6,472 nucleotides of DNA, taken from positions 1 through 6,472 of the forward strand of contig CALCSP010000407.1 in the NCBI GenBank assembly GCA_937893785.1. Reading direction: 5' to 3'. Numbering within the stretch: position 1 is the first letter of the stretch; each line of letters starts with the position of its first letter. The DNA comes from an uncultured Verrucomicrobiales bacterium (GTDB taxonomy: Bacteria; Verrucomicrobiota; Verrucomicrobiia; Verrucomicrobiales; DEV007). The position numbers and the translations under genes are program-made. Positions 1-6,472 of this stretch are shown here, piece after piece. The notes beneath the pieces were generated by a model. It was not told the DNA's origin. It saw nothing but the letters and a program-made list of their open reading frames with translations, and made no database searches.

Positions 1-2
1 AG

Positions 3-3000
3 CGTGCGTTTAAATTTTGTTTTGATTCTCAACGGTTACAGTCATTCAAACGGGAGTTAACATTATTGCGGTTGTTGCGTGATGCTCTTGGCAAACGCAA
101 AGACATTGTTTCCCTTTACGAGGTTTCCGTTGAGGAACCACCCTTTTATCTGGAGAGTGAATATGTAGAGACGGGGAACCTTTTTGAGTGGGCGGAGTCC
201 AGTGGGGGTATAGGTGCAATACCTATTGAGGACAGGCTTAAAATGTTTGTCGATATAGCCTGCGCGGTGGATGCGGCACATTCGGTAGGCATTATTCATA
301 AGGATATTAAGCCTTCGAATATACTGATCGCTGTTGAAGCAGGGCAGATACTGCCTCGCCTTGCGGATTTCGGGGTTGGGCAATTAGCAAGTAGCTCTGA
401 AATACAGCGTTTGGATATCACTAGGGCCGGATTTACCGAGGAAATGGACTTGAGCGGTGATTCAACCCTTGCTGGCACTCAACTTTACCTGCCGCCGGAA
501 TACCTCATTGGCCAAGAACCTTCCGTTCAGGGAGATATTTATGCGTTGGGTGTCATACTTTATCAATTGGTTGCTGGCGATTTGGCCAAGCCACTTGGTT
601 CCGGTTGGCAAAGGGATGTTGAGGATGAATTATTGCGTCAGGATATAGAGCGGTGTGTGGATATGGATCCACTTCGTCGATTTAAAAGTGCGCAGAGTCT
701 TGCGGACAGGATTGCAGATATTGAACAAAGGCGTGCTGTTGCAGAGGCTGATCAAGAGCGCCTTCTTTTGGCCGACCGCCGCCGCCGATTGCTTGTCTTC
801 GCGGGGATAGGAATGGTGATTTTCGGGGTTATTGCGGTCTTCCTTGGATATGCGTTCCTTCAACAGAAAGAACTGGAATCTCAAGCGAGGCAGACGGCAC
901 AGAAACAGAGTGAACTCAAGTTAAGGGCAAGGGAAACTCTTAGTGAGCTGGATTTTCGATTTGCCGGAAAACTCCTTGAAGAGGATCGTTCAGCAATGGC
1001 GGTTGCGCATTTGTCGAGGGCGATCCGAAGCAATCCTGCCAATACAGCGGCAGCAAAGAAACTGATGGCAACATTGGTTGCACGAAATTTCATGCGCCCT
1101 GAGCGGGCGCCGTTCCAAATAGGGGGTGCAGGGAAATTGTTTACGGCTCATGCCATGGCTGTTTCTCCTGATGGCACAAAACTTGCATCCGTTTATGCCT
1201 CCGGCATGAAAATTGGCATATGGGATGTGAACAGCGGAACCCCTCTTGCCATGGACCTGAGTCCAGGTAGAGAGCGATGTACAAGGATGGCTTTTGATCC
1301 TACAGGGAAGATACTGATGACAAGCTGTATTTCTGCACTGCGATTTTGGAATACAGATAATGGAGAACTCGTTAATGAGCGCAAGGCGGGAAAGGCGCTG
1401 CTGAGCCTGAATGGGCGATACTGGCTACGAAAATTCGGCACCCCAAAGTTTTCTCTCTGGGATATTATTAATGATACACAAATAGCAGAAGGCATTCATG
1501 AACTTGATCAAGAACCTCGCGAATTTGTATTTTCTGAAGGCGGTAGAAAGGTTCTGGCCTTAAGCCTGCGTGCCCAGGGGCAAACTTTTGAACGTGTGGT
1601 TTCTCTGCTGGATCTTGATCAAGAGGACGAAGGTCCATTGCAATGGAAAGAGCTATTGCGTTTCAAGGATTCTTATTCGGCTTCCGGCAGGATGTTGCAC
1701 ACCAGTGCTGATTTCTCATTGATGGCAATGGCTGTCGAGGATGGTTCCGTTAATGTATGGAGCTTGCCTGATGGTAAATTATTAAAGACTTTCCCCAACC
1801 CGGGGGATCAGGTTCTCACGATGCGATTCAGTCCGGATGGAGGCAAGATCGTGGTAGGTTATCTTGGTAATTCAGCACGTATATGGGATATGGCATCAGG
1901 TGCAACAACCGGTTTGCCATTGAATCATGATGGTGGAGTCAATGGGATCTGGATGAGCCCGAATGGTATCACGGTCATTACAGGTTCGATTGATAATACG
2001 ACTAGAGCTTGGGATCTGAACAGTGGTATGGCACTAACTGAATCTATGCATCATAGCGATGTTCCCTCAGGAGCGGAATTTGTTGATGGCGGACGGCGCC
2101 TTGTAACTACGTCTTTTGATGGTAAAGCATGGTCATGGGACTTGCAGGGTAGTCCGGCTCTCAGTATACCTATTGATATCCCGGGCGCCCGTATAGCGGC
2201 AGTGTCGGTTAACGGACAGAGGTATGCCAAGGTCTCTGATTCCAAGATTCTTAAAGTCTTGAACCGTGATTCAAGAGCAGCTGTTTGTCAGGATATTAGG
2301 CATGACTCAGAGATTCAGCTTGCCAGATTTAGCAAGGATGCGACGCGACTGTTTTCTTTTTCAGAGAGGGAATTTAAGATCACCAATTTAGAGAATGGGG
2401 CAACAATCACTCACCGATTGGAAAGTCAGGGTGGTGAAAGGATTTGGGAAATTGGTCCCAATGGTAACTGCATCGTTACTTCATCTAAAGGCCCAAGGGA
2501 GGGAAAAGCGAAGTGGTTTGTGGTTACGAACTTAAGCGCCGGCAATTTGAAATCCTTGAGGTTTAAGGTGCAAATGGCGGTTAGTGCCTTGGCTATACAT
2601 GATAACGGAGGACGATTAGCGCTTTCCACTAATCGTGGAGGATTGCTACTGGAGAAGCAGAAGGATGGCACCTATCAGGATAGGCCATTCAATATGCTGA
2701 AGTATGCCATATCCATGAACTTCAATGATGACGGATCCCGGTTGTTGTGTGGATGCATAGATTCGGTGGCACGTATTTTCCGCGTAGACGACCAGAAATT
2801 GGTTACCAGTTCTCCGTTGCGACATTCGGGCCCCGTTTTGGCTGTAGCTTTCAACTCGAAAGCTGGAGAAAGAGAGATTGCTGTTACCCTTTCAGAAAAA
2901 TTTGGAGATGAGATCGGTGAGCAGTCATTGCAGCTTTGGGATATAGAATCTGAGGAATCGCTAACGCCCACAGTTAAAATTGAAAGCGGAAGCAATACAA

Positions 3001-3596
3001 ACTTATGGAGTCAATTTTCTCCTGCTCAGCTTGGTATTGGGCCTGCGGGCACGCAATTATCTATTGTTTTCAAAGATGGTGCAGCTTTCCTGTGGGATAT
3101 TTTCCCTCCAATCAGTGGGGAAGCTCCATCCTGGATCAGTGATTTTGGCGAGGCCGTTGCAGGTATTAAACTCGGAAAGGATAAAACGCTTCTAACTATC
3201 CCTTTTAATACTTTTGAGAAATCACGTAATGAGATCCTTGATCAAGATAGTCGGGGCGTTTTGGCCAACTGGGCCAAGTGGGTAATGACAAAACCTTCAG
3301 AGAGGTCGACGTCCCCTAATTCAAGAACGGGCCCAATTGAATGGATAGAGCGGACCACGGTTGCGAGTAATATTGAGGAATTGCGGTTAGCTCTCAGGTT
3401 ATGTCCCGATCATCCTACCATCAAAGCTTTGCTGGCTGAAAAGTTGTTTCTGCAATCAAAAGATTCAGTCGAGGCCAACTGGTTTTTGGAATCCGCAAAA
3501 TTGTTTTTTGATAAAAAAATGACGAACTTGCCTACCCATGTCAGCAAGGACCATTATGACTTGGGCAAAGCGACCCTTGAGCGCATTGATATGTGA
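3..3596 (+). CDS. Membrane-anchored Ser/Thr protein kinase with C-terminal WD40 repeat propellers (5'-truncated by the window edge)
   Basis: The frame is open to the left edge (first full codon at 3), giving 1197 visible residues. A TTG at 66 is not the true start, because kinase N-lobe sequence continues upstream: AFKF carries the probable ATP-contacting lysine (K4) and FKREL the helix-C glutamate (E18). The glycine loop lies outside the window. Catalytic motifs seen: HKDIKPSN (D101, N106; HKD replaces the usual HRD), DFG (D122), PPEYL (E166) and GDIYALG (D178). Arginine-rich RRRR precedes one transmembrane helix at about 263-286, so the kinase should be cytoplasmic and the C-terminal part extracytoplasmic. 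Next come a short charged helix and a TPR-like segment (about 287-370), then about 15 WD-like units (about 380-1036; clear ones end in IWDV, IWDM, AWDL, SWDL, LWDI), then a helical tail with TPR-like character. The role, phosphorylating Ser/Thr on unknown partners in response to an external or envelope signal, is inferred from the family. The downstream gene is convergent, so no operon partner is visible here. Confidence 0.93.
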   Translation, partial: RAFKFCFDSQRLQSFKRELTLLRLLRDALGKRKDIVSLYEVSVEEPPFYLESEYVETGNLFEWAESSGGIGAIPIEDRLKMFVDIACAVDAAHSVGIIHKDIKPSNILIAVEAGQILPRLADFGVGQLASSSEIQRLDITRAGFTEEMDLSGDSTLAGTQLYLPPEYLIGQEPSVQGDIYALGVILYQLVAGDLAKPLGSGWQRDVEDELLRQDIERCVDMDPLRRFKSAQSLADRIADIEQRRAVAEADQERLLLADRRRRLLVFAGIGMVIFGVIAVFLGYAFLQQKELESQARQTAQKQSELKLRARETLSELDFRFAGKLLEEDRSAMAVAHLSRAIRSNPANTAAAKKLMATLVARNFMRPERAPFQIGGAGKLFTAHAMAVSPDGTKLASVYASGMKIGIWDVNSGTPLAMDLSPGRERCTRMAFDPTGKILMTSCISALRFWNTDNGELVNERKAGKALLSLNGRYWLRKFGTPKFSLWDIINDTQIAEGIHELDQEPREFVFSEGGRKVLALSLRAQGQTFERVVSLLDLDQEDEGPLQWKELLRFKDSYSASGRMLHTSADFSLMAMAVEDGSVNVWSLPDGKLLKTFPNPGDQVLTMRFSPDGGKIVVGYLGNSARIWDMASGATTGLPLNHDGGVNGIWMSPNGITVITGSIDNTTRAWDLNSGMALTESMHHSDVPSGAEFVDGGRRLVTTSFDGKAWSWDLQGSPALSIPIDIPGARIAAVSVNGQRYAKVSDSKILKVLNRDSRAAVCQDIRHDSEIQLARFSKDATRLFSFSEREFKITNLENGATITHRLESQGGERIWEIGPNGNCIVTSSKGPREGKAKWFVVTNLSAGNLKSLRFKVQMAVSALAIHDNGGRLALSTNRGGLLLEKQKDGTYQDRPFNMLKYAISMNFNDDGSRLLCGCIDSVARIFRVDDQKLVTSSPLRHSGPVLAVAFNSKAGEREIAVTLSEKFGDEIGEQSLQLWDIESEESLTPTVKIESGSNTNLWSQFSPAQLGIGPAGTQLSIVFKDGAAFLWDIFPPISGEAPSWISDFGEAVAGIKLGKDKTLLTIPFNTFEKSRNEILDQDSRGVLANWAKWVMTKPSERSTSPNSRTGPIEWIERTTVASNIEELRLALRLCPDHPTIKALLAEKLFLQSKDSVEANWFLESAKLFFDKKMTNLPTHVSKDHYDLGKATLERIDM

Positions 3597-3606
3597 TGAA
3601 GATCAC
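3593..3606. terminator. Small perfect hairpin at the convergent kinase/hydrolase junction, possible weak terminator
   Basis: GTGAT-GAAG-ATCAC is a perfect 5-bp stem with a 4-base loop. It contains the kinase stop codon TGA (3594-3596) and lies just beyond the hydrolase stop, so it could serve either direction. A second weak stem, CGCC/GGCG (3606-3609 with 3617-3620), overlaps it and puts the hydrolase stop codon TAA in its loop. Neither is followed by a T-tract on either strand, so a classical Rho-independent terminator is not supported. With only 15 bases between the two stop codons, some transcription-end signal here is plausible, but the assignment is tentative. Confidence 0.25.
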
Positions 3607-3611
3607 GCCAC

Positions 3612-4352
3612 TTAGGGGCGGCGTTGATACTTATTGAACCAGTCAAAAAGTTCCGGGGTTGCATAGGCTGCAGACCAGCTGTTGTGGCCAATGTGCTGGA
3701 GTGTGGTGAAGCGTATTTTGTTCCCTCCCACTTTTTGGATGGCTTCCACCATTTCTACCGAGTGTTTATAAGGAACGGCCTTATCTTCGGTTCCATGAAA
3801 TGCCCAGATGGGAATTTCCTTTAATTTTTCTGCATCATTGGGATTACCTGCTCCGCAAATTGGGGCCACTGCAGCAAACAGTTCACCATGTTTGGCTGCT
3901 AAATTCCATGAGCCGTATCCTCCCATGCTTAAGCCAGTAAGGTAAATACGCTGCTTATCCACTGAAAAGTTCTTGCTGATATGGGCAAGTAAATCAAGGA
4001 CACCCGTCACCTGTTTGGGAGAAGTCCATCGCTGTTCATTTGGGCATTGAGGGGAAATGATGATGTATGGTAAATCGTCTCCTCTTGCAGCCATTCTCGG
4101 AGGGCCCCACTTGGCGACAATGCTTAATGGGCCACGGCTCTCGCCGCGACCATGGAGGAACAGGATTACAGGCCACTTGTGTGTTGCAACTTCCCCGAAT
4201 TTTTGCGGCAAGTAGAGCAGGTAGGGAATAGTCTGACCCGACGCTAGCTTCAATGACTGTTCTACCTGTTTTCCGGGTGATGGGTTTTGTGCATGAACGC
4301 TGGTTGATGCTATCATTAGCGCTAAAAAAAATCTTTTAAATAGTGGGCTCAT
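3612..4352 (-). CDS. Secreted alpha/beta-hydrolase, PHB depolymerase / predicted peptidase-like esterase
   Basis: A 246-residue serine hydrolase. The nucleophile elbow GLSMGGYG places the catalytic serine at S142. HGRG (67-70), after the hydrophobic strand PVILFL, is the likely oxyanion-hole loop. D190 in FHGTEDKAVP and H223 in HIGHNSW complete the probable triad. The N-terminus MSPLFKRFFLALMIASTSVHA is a typical signal peptide with predicted cleavage after A21, so the enzyme should be periplasmic or secreted. I chose the ATG at 4352 because it begins directly at the signal peptide; the frame stays open to an upstream ATG at 4439, but that would put 29 polar residues in front of it. No clear Shine-Dalgarno precedes either start. 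The family includes polyester depolymerases, feruloyl and acetyl-xylan esterases and predicted peptidases, so the substrate cannot be read from sequence. It is transcribed divergently from the DUF1080 gene, whose product is also exported, which hints at a joint role in polymer or glycan breakdown (inference). Confidence 0.9.
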   Translation of the reverse strand: MSPLFKRFFLALMIASTSVHAQNPSPGKQVEQSLKLASGQTIPYLLYLPQKFGEVATHKWPVILFLHGRGESRGPLSIVAKWGPPRMAARGDDLPYIIISPQCPNEQRWTSPKQVTGVLDLLAHISKNFSVDKQRIYLTGLSMGGYGSWNLAAKHGELFAAVAPICGAGNPNDAEKLKEIPIWAFHGTEDKAVPYKHSVEMVEAIQKVGGNKIRFTTLQHIGHNSWSAAYATPELFDWFNKYQRRP

Positions 4353-4572
4353 AAAATCATGGGTTCTAAGTTTGAGATAAGATGCAGAATGTACAACTGT
4401 ATCCGATGGGCGGTTTTGTTTGCTCTGGATATAATACAAAGCATTCCAATGGAAAAAAAGCCGTGATATTGATCGAATGTCGCTTTTTAGTAGTTTGGAT
4501 TTTTTGCGATCTCTAGTTAGTAATCAAATAACCGCAATAACTAATGCCCGATATCAATCGGTGTAGATAATC
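4353..4572. promoter_or_regulatory. Divergent intergenic region between the secreted hydrolase and the DUF1080 gene
   Basis: These 220 bases must hold the promoters for both flanking genes. The tract is AT-rich. A TATAAT hexamer (plus strand, 4430-4435; TATTAT on the minus strand at 4431-4436) is the best -10-like sequence, about 80 bases before the hydrolase start, but no convincing -35 box is at the right spacing on either strand. An 11-base inverted repeat TTCCA-A-TGGAA (4444-4454) sits beside it, placed like an operator. Two related 11-mers, GATATTGATCG (4465-4475) and GATATCAATCG (4550-4560), match at 9 of 11 positions. That the region is regulatory follows from the divergent gene layout; the individual boxes are only candidates. 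Confidence 0.5.
4548..4561 (+). promoter_or_regulatory. Perfect hairpin just upstream of the DUF1080 start codon
   Basis: CCGAT-ATCA-ATCGG forms a 5-bp perfect stem with a 4-base loop, ending 11 bases before the ATG at 4573. The only Shine-Dalgarno-like bases, GGTG (4560-4563), overlap its 3' arm, so folding in the mRNA could hide the ribosome entry site. As DNA it could instead be a small operator. It includes one of the two related 11-mers of this intergenic region. A 5-bp stem can arise by chance, so function is unproven. Confidence 0.3.
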
Positions 4573-5328
4573 ATGAAACGCCATTTTTCTTATTTTATTG
4601 TTTCCGTAGCTTCTTGTTTTTTTGTTATACAGCTTGCCCAGCTTGGTCATGGCGAAACTAATTCATCACAAAACAACATTTTAAAGAAGGCTATCATCGA
4701 TGGTAATGGTGAGGGTTGGCGCACCTTAAATGGCGAGGACTTTGTGAATGTCAATTGTGCTGCAGATACATGGCAATGGAAGGGTTCACATGCTTTTTGT
4801 ACAGGTAAACCTGTTGGGGTAATACGCATGAAGGAAACGATCAAGAATTTCGAACTGGTTTGTGAGTGGATGCATAAGAAGGATGGCGGTAATTCTGGGG
4901 TCTTTGTTTGGGCAAGTCCTGCTTCCATAAAAAACCCGGAAGCAGGTAAGGGTAGGTTGCCGCATGGTATAGAGGTGCAGGTTTTAGACTTAGGTTATGC
5001 AGAGAAATACACAAAGAAGCACAAAAAGCCTGCTGACTGGTTCACTTCACATGGAGACGTTTTCCCAACCGGACCCGCAAAAATGAAGCCCTTTCCGCCA
5101 GTGGCTCCAAATGGTAAACGCAGCTTCCCAAGTAAGGAGCTCACAAAGGGAATTAACCATTGGAATCACTATTATATACGGGCCATTAATGGTGAGGTGC
5201 GATTGTGGGTGAATGGTGAAGAGGTTTCCGGCGGAACCGGTTGTGATCCGGCAGAGGGCTACTTATGCCTCGAGAGCGAGGGATCTCCCGTAGAATTTAG
5301 GAACATTCGCATTAGGGAACTCCCCTAG
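4573..5328 (+). CDS. Secreted DUF1080 protein (3-keto-disaccharide hydrolase-like, concanavalin-type jelly roll)
   Basis: A 251-residue protein. The hydrophobic N-terminus (about 5-24, after MKRH) is an export signal with likely cleavage near LGHG|E (27/28). VASC at 12-15 resembles a lipobox, but it sits inside the hydrophobic core with FFVIQL after it, so lipoprotein processing is unlikely. The rest is one DUF1080 domain: GEGWRTLNGEDF (46-57), the strand pair around FELVCEW (93-99), GGNSGVFVW (105-113), HGIEVQVLD (131-139), WNHYYI (197-202), RLWVNGEEVSG (210-220) and the closing LCLESEGSPVEFRNIRIREL (231-250). It is about the usual size for a single-domain member. The family is abundant in Verrucomicrobiota, Planctomycetota and Bacteroidota, and some members hydrolyse 3-keto-glucosides. 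I did not assign catalytic residues, so activity is presumed from family. The ATG at 4573 directly begins the signal peptide. No other gene shares its strand nearby; it is divergent from a secreted hydrolase and convergent with dxs. Confidence 0.9.
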   Translation: MKRHFSYFIVSVASCFFVIQLAQLGHGETNSSQNNILKKAIIDGNGEGWRTLNGEDFVNVNCAADTWQWKGSHAFCTGKPVGVIRMKETIKNFELVCEWMHKKDGGNSGVFVWASPASIKNPEAGKGRLPHGIEVQVLDLGYAEKYTKKHKKPADWFTSHGDVFPTGPAKMKPFPPVAPNGKRSFPSKELTKGINHWNHYYIRAINGEVRLWVNGEEVSGGTGCDPAEGYLCLESEGSPVEFRNIRIRELP

Positions 5329-5359
5329 CAGCGAATTTCAGATTGCTAATTGCCTTCAA

Positions 5360-6472
5360 TCAAGTGCTGGCAATATTCTTTAGGGCGCTCGTTTTTGCCG
5401 TTTTTTTTTCAAGATGACGGGTGACCTTTGTGACGGCATTTTCGGCTGATATCCCATGCTTGTCACGTAAGGCGGGAATGTTCCCATGCTCGATGAATTC
5501 ATCTGGCCATCCTATTCTTACTACCGGGGTAGTGATACCGGCATCATGGAGGTGTTCGATGACGGCAGCACCAAAGCCGTTTTTGAGAACATGGTCCTCG
5601 AAGGTGCAGATCACCTTTACCTTGGATGCCATTTCCTCAATTGCCCTGGCGTCAAGAGGCTTGATGAAACGTGGGTTCATCAAACCTACAGAAAATCCCA
5701 TGGCTGAGAGTCTTTCCTTTGTTTCTTCGGCCATAGAGAAAAGGTGTCCAAGGCCAATAAGGCCAACATCATGGCCATCGGCTACGATCTCAGCTTTGCC
5801 GATCTGGAGCAATTCCGGATTGGGTTTTGGCTTTGCACCGGTTCCTGCACCACGAGGATAGCGAACGGCAATGGGTCCGTGATTGTGGCACGCCATTGTC
5901 CAGAGCATATCAATAAATTCCTCTTCATCTTTGGGTTGCATAAACACGAAGTTTGGGACGTGTCGCAAATAACCAATGTCAAATAGCCCGTGATGTGTTG
6001 GGCCATCATCACCTGATAACCCAGCCCGGTCCATGCAGAGTCTAACGGGAAGATTCTGTATACCAATATCGTGTATCAACATATCAAATGCCCGTTGCAT
6101 GAATGTTGAATATATTGTCAGGAATGGCTTGATGCCCTGAGTGGCCAAGCCGCATGCAAACAGTGCGGCATGTTCTTCTGCAATGCCCACATCAAAATAC
6201 CGATCACTAACCTCGGGATCATCGCGGAATGCGGAAAGCCCTGTGCCACCTGGCATCGCTGCAGTAATGGCTGTGATTTCTTTGTCCTTTCGTGCAAAAT
6301 CAGTTAGAAATCTTCCGTAGAGCTCTGAGTAGGTCGGTGTTTTGCTGGCAGCAGTTTCACCAGTGTCCACCTTATATTTGCCTAGACCGTGAAATTTGTC
6401 GGGTTTTTCAAGCGCAGGTTTGTATCCACGACCCTTCTCGGTAATGATATGGAGTATTACCGGTTCTTTCTG
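5360..6472 (-). CDS. dxs: 1-deoxy-D-xylulose-5-phosphate synthase, C-terminal part (5'-truncated by the window edge)
   Basis: DXS condenses pyruvate and glyceraldehyde 3-phosphate with thiamine diphosphate, the first step of the cytoplasmic MEP isoprenoid pathway. The frame runs through the right edge, giving 370 visible residues of a protein usually around 620-650. A GTG at 6370 is not the real start: residues before it read PVILHIITEKGRGY and KFHGLGKY, the conserved DXS linker. Visible domains are the pyrimidine-binding domain (about 45-210) and the C-terminal transketolase-like domain (about 225-355). Key motifs: AMPGGTGL, FDVGIAEEH with the catalytic glutamate (E99; most DXS have AEQH), IYSTFMQRAFD, DRAGLSGDDGPTHHG with the active-site histidine (H160), and YPRGAG. 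The N-terminal pyrophosphate-binding domain lies outside the window. The last 20 or so residues form a lysine/threonine/alanine-rich tail beyond the conserved fold. It is convergent with the DUF1080 gene, with 31 bases between stop codons. Confidence 0.96.
   Translation of the reverse strand, partial: QKEPVILHIITEKGRGYKPALEKPDKFHGLGKYKVDTGETAASKTPTYSELYGRFLTDFARKDKEITAITAAMPGGTGLSAFRDDPEVSDRYFDVGIAEEHAALFACGLATQGIKPFLTIYSTFMQRAFDMLIHDIGIQNLPVRLCMDRAGLSGDDGPTHHGLFDIGYLRHVPNFVFMQPKDEEEFIDMLWTMACHNHGPIAVRYPRGAGTGAKPKPNPELLQIGKAEIVADGHDVGLIGLGHLFSMAEETKERLSAMGFSVGLMNPRFIKPLDARAIEEMASKVKVICTFEDHVLKNGFGAAVIEHLHDAGITTPVVRIGWPDEFIEHGNIPALRDKHGISAENAVTKVTRHLEKKTAKTSALKNIAST

Noticed and set aside
12..68. 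The TTG at 66 as the start of the kinase gene.
   Set aside because: The same frame is open to the window edge and encodes conserved kinase N-lobe residues upstream (K4 and E18), so the true start lies outside the window.
63..3195. Several open frames of 60-106 codons antisense to, or in other frames of, the kinase gene.
   Set aside because: The kinase frame is continuous and domain-rich over this whole span; the others look like compositional shadows.
4353..4439. A 29-residue N-terminal extension of the secreted hydrolase from the ATG at 4439.
   Set aside because: The extension is polar and would bury the signal peptide; starting at 4352 gives a standard exported protein.
4477..4566. A 29-codon open frame starting at an ATG at 4477 and ending six bases before the DUF1080 start, resembling a leader peptide.
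   Set aside because: It has no ribosome-binding sequence, its composition looks random, and nothing suggests attenuation, such as repeated codons for one amino acid or alternative hairpins.
5330..5347. Imperfect stem AGCGA / TTGCT between the DUF1080 and dxs stop codons, considered as a terminator.
   Set aside because: It has only five pairs, one of them G-T, and no following T-tract, so it is too weak to call.
5421..5986. Open frames on the plus strand opposite dxs.
   Set aside because: They lie entirely antisense to well-conserved DXS coding sequence and show no recognisable protein features.

Overview
The window looks like a piece of a chromosome from the Verrucomicrobiota or a related PVC lineage. 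The clues are a large membrane-anchored Ser/Thr kinase with many WD40 repeats, a secreted DUF1080 (3-keto-disaccharide hydrolase-like) protein, a secreted alpha/beta-hydrolase and an ordinary dxs. Base composition looks moderate, somewhat below 50% GC by eye. Shine-Dalgarno sequences are weak or absent at both starts that can be seen. The phylum call is inferred from gene content only; there is no rRNA or other marker in the window.

Layout. (1) From the left edge to 3596 on the plus strand is a kinase / transmembrane / WD40 protein that has lost its extreme N-terminus to the window edge. (2) From 3612 to 4352 on the minus strand is a secreted serine hydrolase of the PHB depolymerase / 'predicted peptidase' type. 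(3) From 4353 to 4572 is a 220-base divergent intergenic region with several small inverted repeats. (4) From 4573 to 5328 on the plus strand is a secreted DUF1080 protein. (5) From 5360 to the right edge on the minus strand is the C-terminal part of 1-deoxy-D-xylulose-5-phosphate synthase (dxs), open through the edge.

The four genes alternate strands (+ - + -), so no two can share a forward operon. The two convergent junctions are tight (15 and 31 bases). The only shared control region is the divergent one between the hydrolase and the DUF1080 gene. Both of those products are predicted to be exported and could act on the same glycan-derived or esterified material outside the cytoplasm, but that link is inference. 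The kinase probably transmits a signal across the membrane: its catalytic domain is predicted to be cytoplasmic and its roughly 15 WD-like units to lie outside. dxs is a housekeeping isoprenoid gene with no visible functional link to the rest.

I found no mobile element, CRISPR array, tRNA or rRNA. The most unusual item is the kinase architecture. Lesser signals are a palindromic 11-mer repeated three times in frame in the kinase gene and a hairpin over the translation start region of the DUF1080 gene.
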